A stretch of 64,000 nt of DNA, taken from Bathynomus jamesi. Lineage: Eukaryota; Arthropoda; Malacostraca; Isopoda; Cirolanidae. Location of the stretch: the NCBI GenBank assembly GCA_023014485.1, contig JAJOZX010008815.1, positions 1-64,000 of the forward strand, read 5' to 3'. Shown one piece after another: positions 35,481 to 46,115 of the stretch (positions within the stretch are counted from its first letter, which is position 1; each line of letters opens with the position of its first letter). The translations under genes and the position numbers were made by a program. The notes below the pieces were generated by a model. That model saw nothing but the letters and a program-made list of their open reading frames with translations. It searched no databases and had not been told where the DNA came from.

Positions 35481-36050
35481 GCACTAGAATCACAAAATAA
35501 CACGTGACCTTATTAATAAGCAAACTACCACAAGGAAAAGGAAACACAAAGTCCGAGCGCTTTCGTGATATATTCACATTATATATGTGAATATATCACG
35601 AAAGCGCTCGGACTTTGTGTTTCCTTTCCTTGTGGTTGTTTGCTTATATATATATATATATATGGGAATGAACTCAGAATGGTACCCTGAGTTTTTTATG
35701 ATACACACAGACCGTGCATGGAACAAGGAACTCTTCTGGGATAATTAAATCCACTATAGTCCGAATAAGTAATGGTAAATGACAAATACCATAGTTTTTC
35801 TTTTTCATGATGCTAGCCCGACGTGGGCAACGGGTCACTCACAAAGAGGTCCCATCATATATATATACACATTTTAACTGCAAACACGCAGTATAATTAA
35901 CGTAAAGAACGACGCTTTTATAGGAGAATATCCGCGCATATATATATATTGGTGAAGGCCGCTTCTGGCAAGCTTCATTTTCAATTTAAGCAGAAAGCCA
36001 CAGACAAGAAGGAAAGAAACATCCATCATGTTGGAAAGGGACTATATTTT

Positions 36051-36093
36051 GTACATTGCAACGTTTCAAGCACAAACTATGCTCATCTTCAGG
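36051..36093 (-). ncRNA. Hammerhead-like motif in Penelope 3' repeat, copy 1
   Basis: The minus strand reads CCTGAAGATGAGCATAGTTT, GTGCTTGAAACG, TTGCAATGTAC. CTGAAGA and GAAA boxes flank a GAGCA/TGCTT hairpin, and a CGT/ATG mini-stem then leads to a GUA cleavage-like site. Hammerhead motifs are known in Penelope-like pLTRs; stem I pairing here is poor. Confidence 0.5.
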
Positions 36094-36362
36094 CAAAAAT
36101 TCTAAAAAGTTAAAAACAGAATATTAAAAACCATAATGACAAATATAAACAAAATAAAGTAGGGAAAAAATTCACAAGCTTTAAAAACAATGAAAGTCAC
36201 ACTAAAAAATTCTAAAAAGTTAAAAACAATTAAAAACCATAATGACAATTATAAAACAATAGGGAAAAATTCACAAGCTTTAAAACAATGAAAGTGACAC
36301 TAAAAAAGAACAATGAATAACAGTTATAAAATACAAAATGTAAAACCCAAAAAACTAAAAAT

Positions 36363-38121
36363 TCACAAGCTTTTTAAAACACTAAAAAATGAAAAACCCA
36401 CACTAAAAGGAACACACTTTAAGTCTAAGCAGCACAGATTTCGAGGCAAAAAAATAGGCCTTATAGGGGGAGGAGGCTGGGTAAATATTTTGGTTTCTAA
36501 AAAAGTCATGAAAAAATCTGCAGCCAATGGGCCGATCGGAGATCCCATGCCCACGCCATCAGTCTGCTGGTATATATCTCCATTAAAGGTAAAAGTACTA
36601 CCTTTAAGAGTTAGCTCTAACATAGAATTAAGGTCATTTTGGTGCTACTATAGCGTGATTCCTACCGGTGACTTCGATACTATAGGGTGATTCCTACCCG
36701 TTTTGGTTCGAAACTACAGTACTGTTGAGTGTGATTCCTATCCAAGGTATAAATGAAAATATAATAAATATAAAATGCTATTTATTATTCAATTTTATTT
36801 ATTTAAAAAATAGTTTCGGTGCTACTGTAGTATGTGGTCTACCTACGATTGGTTAGGTTTAGTCACGATATTTTCGTTAAACTAACGAAAATATCATGAC
36901 TAAACCTAACCAATCGTCAAGGGCGATGGACATTGGAATGTAAACAAGCAATTAGTAAACAAGGTAAGAAGCTATAATTAAAATGTAGACCGCCGAATCG
37001 AGGTAGGAATCACGCTATAGTAGCACCGTCATTTTTATCAAAACTTTGAAATTTGGGGGAATTACTAAAAACCTCGTCAAGGATAATTTTAAGAGTTTCG
37101 TCCACAGGGATATTGGTAATCAGGGAACTAACGTCAAAACTTACCAAGTAATGGTTTGAGTTAAGTTTCTTATCAAGGAGTTCCCTCTGAAAGGACGCGG
37201 AATCAGAAATAGTATACTCATTTTTGGAGAAAGGGGAAAGCAAACTAACCAAAAATTTGGCAAGATTATACGAGGGCAAGCTATATGAAGCCAGAATAGG
37301 CCTCAAAGGAATTCCGGGTTTGTGTATCTTAGGGAGACTATATAGTCGTCCCAGATCACATCCCGTTGCAAAAAGTTTTTGATAAGTTATCACATCTATT
37401 GCTTTTTTAGTTTTCAAAGATGACAGTAACCTATTAATTTTATCCTCAAGCCGTAAGATTACAATTTTAGCACAATCCTTAATTAGTTTAAATTTCGAAC
37501 CATCTTTTAGCAATTCTAAGGTTTTATTAACATAATCCGCACGATTGAGAATTACAACACCCCTACCCTTATCTGGCCTAGTAACTAAAATGTTAGGGTT
37601 ACGGGACAGATCGCGAAGAACACAAACATCAGATTTCCGAAATATGATAGAATTATGGGTGCAGTTAACTTTTTGAAACAAATTATTCACAACATTTCTG
37701 AAGAAAACCTGTTAAAATTACCTTTAATGGGTTGTGACTTAAGATCTGACAATAATTTTTCAAACGGCAACAAAAAGCGGAGTTTAGAGAAATTAAAAAC
37801 TGGAATTTTAAAATGCAGGCCCAAAGAGAGCAAAAACCTTTCCCTCGCGGACAATGTATAAGCTGAAAAGTTAATAATAGTCTTTGAAGAATCTACAAAT
37901 CTAGGACCACTCAGACCCAAACTGCGCAACTTCCTTTCATGCGTAACAGAAACTTTATCAAGAAATGCGTTTAAATTATGTAGACTAAAATTTTTAATCA
38001 TTAGGAAATCCAAAAATGAAAGTTTAGTTTTCAAATTAGCTTCTAATTTTTCAACCGAAGCCGACAAGGAAGAGAGTTGCTTGATTTTTAAATTAATTTC
38101 GCAATTCAAAAGGTAAGTCAT
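36363..38121 (-). pseudogene. Penelope-like reverse transcriptase, copy 1
   Basis: The frame opens at 38121 and is carried by 38121-37687, 37690-37036 and 36623-36363. A frame disruption near 37690 and the MITE at 36641 interrupt it. Motifs are RPDKGRGVVILNRADYVNKT, LYSLPKIHKPGIPLRPILAS, then YNLAKFLVSLLSPF, VSFDVSSLITNIPVDET, then DGVGMGSPIGPLAADFFMTF. The PKIHKPG and FDVSSL..NIP motifs are diagnostic of Penelope-like RT. After FLETKIF the protein switches to an unrelated tail and stops; the (Y/F)xDD box and GIY-YIG endonuclease are absent. Confidence 0.8.
36641..37027. mobile_element. GG-ended MITE inside the Penelope ORF (8-bp TSD GTCATTTT)
   Basis: The perfect 26-bp inverted ends begin GGTGCTACTATAGCGTGATT. 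The exact GTCATTTT duplication is at 36633-36640 and 37028-37035. The core CGATTGGTTAGGT...GATATTTTCGTTAA is at 36847-36925. Removing the element and one duplicate rejoins the RT frame (SFDKND to the following LNSML), as seen intact in copy 2. Confidence 0.92.
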
Positions 38122-38415
38122 GGAATCTTTATAAAATTGGAATGATAGAGAGATTCGCGGTATAATTTAAAATATATAAACTTAGGAAAAACACCACCAA
38201 CACGACAAATCTCCAAAAACTCTCCATCCTTTTTTATCTTCACGAGTCGCACGGAGTCTTTTGTATATTTGCGAAAAGCACACTAAACTTCTTGTCCATA
38301 ATGATTACGTACATATTGGTGAAGGCCGCTTCTGGCAAGCTTCAATTTCAATTTAAGCAGAAAGCCACAGACAAGAAGGAAAGAAACATCCATTATTTTC
38401 TCTAAACCCCGCTTT

Positions 38416-39438
38416 TTGTTGCCGTTTGAAAAATTATTGTCAGAGCTTAAGTCACAACCCATTAAAAGTAATTTTAACAGGTTTTCTTCAGAAATGTCAA
38501 ATGTTGTGAATAATTTGTTTCAAAAAGTTAACTGCAGCCATAATTCTATCATATTTCGGAAATCTGATGTTTGTATTCTTCGTGATCTGTCCCGTAACCC
38601 TAACATTTTAGTTACTAGGCAAGATAAGGGTAGGGGTGTTGTAATTCTCAATCGTGCGGATTATGTTAATAAAACCTTAGAATTGCTAAAAGATGGTTCG
38701 AAATTTAAACTAATTAAGGATTGTGCTAAAATTGTAATCTTACGGCTTGAGGATAAAATTAATAGGTTACTGTCATCTTTGAAAACTAAAAAAGCAATAG
38801 ATGTGATAACTTATCAAAAACTTTTTGCAACGGGATGTGATCTGGGACGACTATATAGTCTCCCTAAGATACACAAACCCGGAATTCCTTTCAGGCCTAT
38901 TCTGGCTTCATATAGCTTGCCCTCGTATAATCTTGCCAAATTTTTGGTTAGTTTGCTTTCCCCTTTCTCCAAAAATGAGTATACTATTTCTGATTCCGCC
39001 TCCTTTCAGAGGGAACTCCTTGATAAGAAACTTAACTCAAACCATTACTTGGTAAGTTTTGACGTTAGTTCCCTGTTTACCAATATCCCTGTAGACGAAA
39101 CTCGTAAAATTATCCTTGACGAGGTTTTTAGTAATTCCCCAAAATTTCAAAGTTTTGATCAAAATGACCTTAATTCTATGGTAGAGCTAACTTTTAAAGG
39201 TAGTACTTTTACATTTAATGGAGATATATACCAGCAGACTGATGGCGTGGGCATGGGATCTCCGATCGGCCCATTGGCTGCAGATTTTTTCATGACTTTT
39301 TTAGAAACCAAAATGTTTACCCAGCCTCCTCCCCCTATAAGGCCTATTTTTTTGCCTCGGAATCTGTGCTGCTTAGACTTAAAGTGTGTTCCTTTTAGTG
39401 TGGGTTTTTCATTTTTTAGTGTTTTAAAAAGCTTGTGA
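38416..39438 (+). pseudogene. Penelope-like reverse transcriptase, copy 2 (open but truncated)
   Basis: A 340-codon open frame, nearly identical to copy 1. Seen are LLPFEKLLSELKSQPIK, RQDKGRGVVILNRADYV, LYSLPKIHKPGIPFRPILAS, VSFDVSSLFTNIPVDETRK and GVGMGSPIGPLAADFFMTF. It lacks the N-terminal ~120 residues of the copy 1 frame and, like copy 1, ends in the tail FLETKMFTQPPPPIRPIF... instead of the YxDD box and GIY-YIG domain. Without the catalytic aspartate pair it cannot be an active polymerase. Its intactness suggests recent insertion rather than function. Confidence 0.8.
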
Positions 39439-39707
39439 ATTTTTAGTTTTTTGGGTTTTACATTTTGTATTTTATAACTGTTATTCATTGTTCTTTTTTA
39501 GTGTCACTTTCATTGTTTTAAAGCTTGTGAATTTTTCCCTATTGTTTTATAATTGTCATTATGGTTTTTAATTGTTTTTAACTTTTTAGAATTTTTTAGT
39601 GTGACTTTCATTGTTTTTAAAGCTTGTGAATTTTTTCCCTACTTTATTTTGTTTATATTTGTCATTATGGTTTTTAATATTCTGTTTTTAACTTTTTAGA
39701 ATTTTTG

Positions 39708-39750
39708 CCTGAAGATGAGCATAGTTTGTGCTTGAAACGTTGCAATGTAC
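39708..39750 (+). ncRNA. Hammerhead-like motif in Penelope 3' repeat, copy 2
   Basis: Same arrangement as in copy 1: CCTGAAGATGAGCA, hairpin loop, TGCTTGAAACGT, TTGCAATGTAC. It lies about 270 bp downstream of the RT stop. Confidence 0.5.
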
Positions 39751-39832
39751 AAAATATAGTCCCTTTCCAACATGATGGATGTTTCTTTCCTTCTTGTCTG
39801 TGGCTTTCTGCTTAAATATATATATATATATA

Positions 39833-40349
39833 CAAAGGTGGGCAGGACCGAGTTCCAAAAGGACCGAATTCCAGGAACTCGGTCCTTTTTAAGGACCGTG
39901 AGCGGGAAAGTCGGTCCTTTTCTCAACGAGGACCGAAATGAGGAGCGACGGTCCATTTTTAAGCAATTCCGGACGGTCCGGTCCGGACGGTCTTTTTTAG
40001 TGATTTTAGTGTGTTTAGTGATTATTTGAAGTTCTAAAGAAGATGCTAGTCTTGAAATGCTAGTCTTCTTGAAGGGAAGCTCAAGCATTTAACTTAATAA
40101 CTTTTTTCATCATTTATGTATTGTATTAATTATAATTTACGTTAATAAAATTAAAGATTTCCGGTGTCTTTAATTTCATTTTTCATTTTAATCAAATTTT
40201 TCACTTATATTATATATAAGGACCGACGACCGAGTCGTTCCTAGGTCCTATCTTCAGAAAGGACCGTGACCGGGACCGTCGGTCCAGTTTGAGGCAAGGA
40301 CCGGGACCGGGACCGTCGGTCCTTTTTGAGGCCCTGGTGCCCACCTTTG
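39833..40349. mobile_element. hAT-like element with GGACCG minisatellite
   Basis: Ends CAAAGGTGGGC and GCCCACCTTTG are inverted at 39833 and 40349 in a (TA)n context that hides the duplication. The interior has many GGACCG units (for example GGGACCGGGACCGTCGGTCC near 40305) in both orientations and no transposase. CAAAGGTGGGC-type ends occur in hAT elements. Confidence 0.65.
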
Positions 40350-40379
40350 TGTATATATATACACAAAACTAACTTTGAT

Positions 40380-41700
40380 ATACCGCTTAAAATTGTTTAT
40401 ATCCACCTGAAGATAAAGGCCTCCCGTGTACGCCACCTGAAGAATCGAGCCCCCCAGTCGCGTGAGGGACTCTAGTCTTCAGTTGATCCGATAATGTAAT
40501 CCATGGTTAATGGGCTGTTTGCACCTCTTTCGTCTGAAATAAAGACTGCTGTTTTTGTTTTGTTTTGTGCAATGACAGTCTTCTCAGGTATTTGACTCCA
40601 TTGTTTGTGATTGACCCTCAATATCATTTGCTTCCTCTACTTTGTACTTTGTTGTTTTTAAAAGTTTTAAAATTTCTCTTAATACCTTTTTCCAATGTTT
40701 AATTTTAGATTTATTATTGTTTACTAAATCGTATAATTTATTACCTTTATTTTGTTTTTTCATGAGATTTATCTCCTACCAATAAAGTTTATCATAGTCA
40801 GGCCCTAAAGATTATTTAGTAAATAAAAAACGTACATTTGAAAGATAAACTACAATAACTCAAGAAATAAGTTCGTGTACTTTTACGATACTTTATTCGA
40901 AGCAGGGCCCCGAAGAATTGGGTGCATAAGGTGTCAAAGCAAATATATATTTGGCGAAATTTTGCGAGAAACTTTTCTATTTTTGTCGAAATTTTGATCA
41001 TAATAGGTTGGCAACTCTGCGAATGAGAATATCGCCTCATAATATGTCATATTAACAAAATGTTTTTCGCTTTGGAGCGTTACAAAAGAAATTAAACTAT
41101 ATTAAGTATATTAGATAACATTTTTTTCACCAAGTTAAATGATTACACTGGGGTAAATTTGTTAGTTAACATGTCGGCTGACAAGTTAATTAACAAATTT
41201 ACTCCAGTGTAAATACGGCTTAAGAACGTATTGCATATCATAAAGAGTTGCAAAAATACAACTACTGTTACCACCACAACTACTACTAGTCTACTACTAC
41301 TAATAATAATAATAATGATGAAATAATATGAATTTTGAAACCCTGTGAGAAAAGTGCTCACCTAACTCATGCACTGTTGGAAAGTAGGTGGAAAAACTAA
41401 TAACATTGGTTTTTAAAAACTTGAGTTCAAAGATGTCGCATCAGCAGGTTAGGTGAGATAATTAACGCCAAATATGAAGAAGAAATGGAGATAAAAACAC
41501 CTTCGTTTTATCCTCGTCCGAAAATGTTTAAAAATAAATTAAAATAACCTCCACCGTCCCATATCCTTCCAGGAAGTCGAGGTTAGGGGCCCGAGCCTGG
41601 GATACTTTAACCAGAGTCAATTAAGTAGGGTAGGCCGGCCCGCCGCCTCGCCATGACCAAGATGCGCTTCACTACTCTGAAATGAGTTTACATTTGTTAA
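40380..41700. other. No gene recognised
   Basis: Short imperfect units of CACCTGAAGANNNNNGCCCCC lie at 40405-40455 and resemble 34745-34830. The rest is AT-rich, with a poly-TAT tract near 41290. Confidence 0.5.
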
Positions 41701-41704
41701 TGAA

Positions 41705-41915
41705 TATATTTAATATGATGCAAACCCACACGAAAAAAGAAAAATGATTCCAAGGCCTTTCGTGTATTCAGAAGTACATCTCGTCAGGGAATGACGTCAT
41801 TCCCTGACGCGGTGTACTTCTACATAAACGAAAGGCCTTGGAATCATTTTTCTTTTTCTTTGTGGGTTTGCATCATTCATTCATTTCACGTGTTTAATTG
41901 TGAAATTCATCCCAT
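41705..41915. repeat. Snapback repeat with hammerhead-like core (copy D)
   Basis: Arms with GATGCAAACCCACACGAAAA and its inverse. The centre carries the CTGACG...CGAAAGGCCTTGG motif in both orientations. Confidence 0.6.
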
Positions 41916-42229
41916 ATTTAATATATTTGCACTAATAAACAAATAAATTCGCTAATACATAATGTCAATTTTATAAACTTTAGATCGTTAAAAAGACCGA
42001 GTTAGTTTGATCATGTCACCAAAACGATAAATAAAATCGTAAATTAAAATGCAACATTGTATTGATGAATGATTTTCAAATTTATATATCGTTAAATGAA
42101 CGCCTCACTTATGGTAAAATGGGAAAAGGCGTCTGTAATTAGCTTTACGCCATACTAATATAAAGAAAATTACTTCACGAAGAAACCGTGCTACAAATAT
42201 AAATCTTCTGTTATTAGTTGCCTACAATT

Positions 42230-42285
42230 TACACACACACACACACACACACATACACACACACACACACACACATATATGTGCG
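42230..42285. repeat. (CA)n microsatellite
   Basis: ACACAC tract ending in TATATG. Confidence 0.9.
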
Positions 42286-42402
42286 CATCTCCGCATAAGC
42301 GATATACCGACTTTTTTATATCCATATATCTAAAAATCTAATTAATAAAACCTAATTTAACCTAGCCTAATCTTAATGCCATAGAACCGAAAAGGGAATC
42401 AA

Positions 42403-42917
42403 GGGCGGATCTAGATGGAGGGGGTGAGTCAATGACATCTGAACCCCCTTCAATTTCTTGCAAGTGCCCTATTTGAATGATGCGTATGCCTCTGAAAACA
42501 AATTTTGTTTTTGTAAATACATCATGGTTATTTTATTTTCAAATTCTATTTGGAGTCTTTATCTGTATACATTTTACTTTCAAATTTGTAGTTGTAATGG
42601 TTTTCATAGGTGCCCTTAGTACTGGTGCAGCCATATCACTATTTTTATCTTCATCTTATTCTGATAGTTCTTTTAATTGGCAAGACATCTGTAATTGTTT
42701 GAAAAATTTTCTGTGATAACTGTTGTACCTAAATTAGATTTTTATTTTGTATCATATTTGAATGAGACTGATCTAATAAAACAATATAATTTATTTAACT
42801 CTCGCTCATTGGTGGTCTGTTTTAGGAAATTTTTTAATCCTGTACCCTTTTTATTTTAGGGAGTGCCCTTTTTTCTTTGGACCCTCCCCCCTTACTGAAA
42901 TGCCTAGATCCGCCTTT
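42403..42917. mobile_element. hAT-like MITE (AAGGGCGGATCTAG ends)
   Basis: The left end AAGGGCGGATCTAGATGGAG and right inverse CTAGATCCGCCTTT are flanked by GGGAAT on both sides (a partly decayed 7-8-bp duplication). GGGGGCGGATCTAG-type ends are common in hAT MITEs. The frame at 42477-42716 is hydrophobic but unrecognised. Confidence 0.6.
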
Positions 42918-43254
42918 GGGAATGATAAGTGTTTCGGATGCAGTTAAGTCATTAAGTGGTGAGGTATTCGCTTATCTCCTTTAAATAATCATATGTTTCT
43001 AATCAAGGCCCTTTCAGTCCTCTTTCACTTATCCTACTTCTGGCGTCCTGTGTGACAGGTTTTTCCTCATTAGGTAATTTTTCCGATTTTTCTGCTACTA
43101 GAGTAAACTATCAACCTTGTTTGAAATATCTCATATCTCTGTGATATTAATATGAACTAATAAACTATTATATATTTGGATAATATAAACTTGAGTGCTG
43201 ATATTCATGTAATTTATGTACCTATGTCTCTAATGCATAGAAGCTTGTAGATTG

Positions 43255-43970
43255 TGTATATGGCGTCTCACTTGGGGTTAGTTGAGACACAACAAATGGG
43301 ATAGGTTGAGACTGCCTCAACTTGTCTCATCATCCGCAATTCTGACAGATGCACGTGTTAAGAATTCTCTAGATATGAAGCAAGGAAAAAGAAAAGCAAA
43401 TAGGCCTAAATGTACAGCTGTCAGCTATTCACAAGTGACCAAGAAGAAACAAAATGCAGCACAGCCAAGTGGAGATGGCAAAAGGGAAGCCTATAGGAAG
43501 TTAGCACTTGAAGTAGATTCTGCATCATCAAATGATGAAGACTGCCTCTGTCTATGTTTGCTTTGGACATTTTTCAAAGTCAAACCCAAATGCACAGTGG
43601 ATTCAGTACACAAGCTGTTTGCGTTGGGCACACGAAGCCTGCACAAACGGGGCTTGTTTTACATTTGTCTCAATTGTAACTCTGGTAGTGAATGTTGATA
43701 CCCAAATTCTGATAAATGGTAACTGAGTGGTGAATTTCTTGCACATGTAATAACAAAATAACAAATGTCTTTTAGTTATTGTTGAGCTTATTTTTGTCCA
43801 CCATGTCAGTTCCTTCTCATTTTCATCACTGTTAAAAGTACAGTTTGTTATAGTGCAAGGTGGAATAATTTGTTGTTAAATAAATGTAAATCTGAGAATG
43901 CATTATTAAGTTAAAAATGTACTGTCTCAAGTTGCCCCAGTTTGCGTCTCAACCTAAATGAGACATTTTT
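43255..43970 (+). pseudogene. pogo/Tigger-like transposase tail
   Basis: The frames at 43282-43698 and 43532-43726 together give an acidic DEDCLCL segment, then a frame-shifted KSNPNAQWIQYTSCLRWAHE, ACTNGACFTF, then CLNCNS. This is the cysteine/histidine finger found at the C terminus of many pogo-like transposases. The catalytic domain is missing. CTCAAGTTGCCCC and CTCAACCTAAATGAGAC sequences at the right edge may be remnants of the element's end. Confidence 0.55.
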
Positions 43971-44109
43971 CAGACATTCATTTTTGTTATTTCATACAGT
44001 ATCACTCAAAAATTTAAATTTCCATTGTACTTATACAATTAAAAAAAAGATTACAGATATTTGTTCAATAAATTGTTTTGCTCCATTTGGTTATTTAATA
44101 TCCCCAAAA

Positions 44110-44820
44110 TCCTACATTCTTATAAAACGTCTTAACTAGCCCCGGTCTCCCATATATCAAATTAAAAGATAACTTATCCGCGAAGGCGATACTATCTGGT
44201 GGGTTCCCACAAGAATTTATTCTTGGCCCATTACTATTTCTAATTGAAGTCGTCAATTTCCAATCTCTTTCCCACATTAAACTGCATATAATACGTGATA
44301 CCACACTTACTTCTTCCCATCATAACTCAGACTTTCTGATGAATGAAACGAATAGGCAGTTAGAAAATGTGTATAAATTGGATGTGTGCTAATAAACTTT
44401 TGAATCTGACAAAGTTGTCTTATATGATTATTATCACAAAACGTTAACATAAATTGAAAAAAATAAAAACTAGGAATACTACTTTTGCAAGGGGGAATCG
44501 GGTTAAATTACTTGGCTAAATTTGACGAGTCATATCATGTACAACATATCAAATCCAAAATAGTACAAAGATTTTATATTATTTAAACTAAGAAAGACCC
44601 TCCTTCAAACGCGCTCCTTCCACTTTGTCATTCCTTCATCCTTTCACATTTATTATATTGCATTACAACATCGGGTATCTCAAAGAAATATATAAAATAA
44701 TTCATAAAAAATGCCTGCGAACTCTCTCGAATAATGAAAACAAATAAATTTACACTTCCCCAATGTTTAAAGAGCTAAATATTTTATACAAATTCAATAT
44801 TGCTCTGAATATATTCAAAG
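44110..44820 (+). pseudogene. CR1/L2-like LINE RT remnant
   Basis: The plus strand shows SGGFPQEFILGPLLF (degraded form of the GVPQGSILGPLLF motif), then SHIKLHIIRDTTL, then NETNRQLENVYK, with several frameshifts. The copy is cut at 44820 by the MITE and continues past 45607. Confidence 0.6.
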
Positions 44821-45598
44821 GGTACTTACGTATTATCGGGACTACCAAACTGTTTATTATGTATTTTTGCTCTCGTCATTTTCGTTTAAACTAACGAAAA
44901 TATCACAACTTAACCTAACCAATCATCAAGGGCGTACAGTTGACCTAACCGGGCATTCAGTTAACCTAACTGGGCATTCAGTTGACCTAACCAGGCATTC
45001 AATTAACCTAACAGGTTAATATTGGTTATTTCACCTAAGTATCTTCTGATCTTTTCGTATTAGGCACTCACTGTCACATTTCGGGCAAGTTAAGGATGAG
45101 AGAATAACGCCGTAATTGATAAAAACACCCAGTACTTTGTCTTCATCTAGTATTATCGGGACTACCTACGAAAAACACATTTTCCGTTTTAAGCGATTTT
45201 ATTCACTGTGAATAATATAATATAATATGATATAATATAATATGATATTATAATATACATAAGATAAGTATGATAAACACTCAATAAGCAATTTCAAGTG
45301 GCCACTATTCCTTAATTGTTTCCAGTATGACACTGAAAGGGTCCCGTCCTCCAAGATTTTGACGCCAAATAAACTCCACAAGATAGGACTCCAGTATAAC
45401 CAATATTAACCTGTTAGATTAATCGAATGCCAGGTTAGGTCAACTGAATACCCAGTTAGGTCAAATGAATGCCCGGTTAGGTCAACTGTACGCCCTTGAT
45501 GATTGGTTAGGTTAAGTTGTGATATTTTCGTTACTTTAAACGAAAATGACGAGAGCACATAATAAACAGTTTGGTAGTCCCGATAATACGTAAGTACC
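44821..45598. mobile_element. GG-ended MITE inside a LINE (8-bp TSD ATTCAAAG)
   Basis: The inverted ends GGTACTTACGTATTATCGGG extend ~220 bp inward. The exact ATTCAAAG duplication is at 44813-44820 and 45599-45606. Each arm has the shared core (CTAACCAATCATCAAGGGCG / GATTGGTTAGGTTAAGTTGT) plus three ~22-bp units of GGGCATTCAGTTGACCTAAC. Confidence 0.92.
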
Positions 45599-46115
45599 AT
45601 TCAAAGTTACCAATAAAAATGAACACACATCATCCATTCAAAGAGCAATCACCCCAGTAGTAGGCTGACCACAAAATGGTAGAGTGCAATTGCAATTGCA
45701 AAGTGGCAAATGTTGCAAGACCCCCTACCCCCAGGGTGGCAAAAAAAAAAGAAAAAAAGCAAGGTGGATTCCTCCCAGCTGCCACAAGGCTAGGAGGAAT
45801 CAACCTAACCTAAGAGAGAGAGAGAGAGCATTCTTCGCTTGGCTTCACCAAACGCATAATAAAGATCTTGGTCATTGCATTTGGCTTAGAAGGTCCTAAT
45901 CCGCCAGTTGGCTTAGAAAGCTTAATCTGGCTTAGAAGGCGTAAATGAATTGTTCAGATGTACATTACTTTTATTTTTTTAGTTGCCAGATTGCGCTATT
46001 TATTTAAATAAAGCCGATATTCTTGACAGATTGGCTTAGAAGTCTTAAGAAGCCAGTCGGTTTAGAAGTCGCAACCAGCCATTTAGTATATATATATATA
46101 TATATATATTATATA

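Larger units (their letters stand above)
35947..38395 (-). mobile_element. Penelope-like element copy 1 with pLTR-like ends
   Basis: The 3' segment at 35947-36110 recurs in part at 38322-38395 on the 5' side in the same orientation (landmark GGTGAAGGCCGCTTCTGGCA), as expected for Penelope-like pseudo-LTRs. The ORF between them is interrupted by a MITE at 36641-37027. Confidence 0.75.
38396..39831 (+). mobile_element. Penelope-like element copy 2, head-to-head with copy 1
   Basis: 5' truncated within the ORF exactly at the end of copy 1's upstream repeat, so the two copies diverge from 38395/38396. The 3' part repeats copy 1's 3' region until a (TA)n tract at 39818-39832. Confidence 0.8.
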
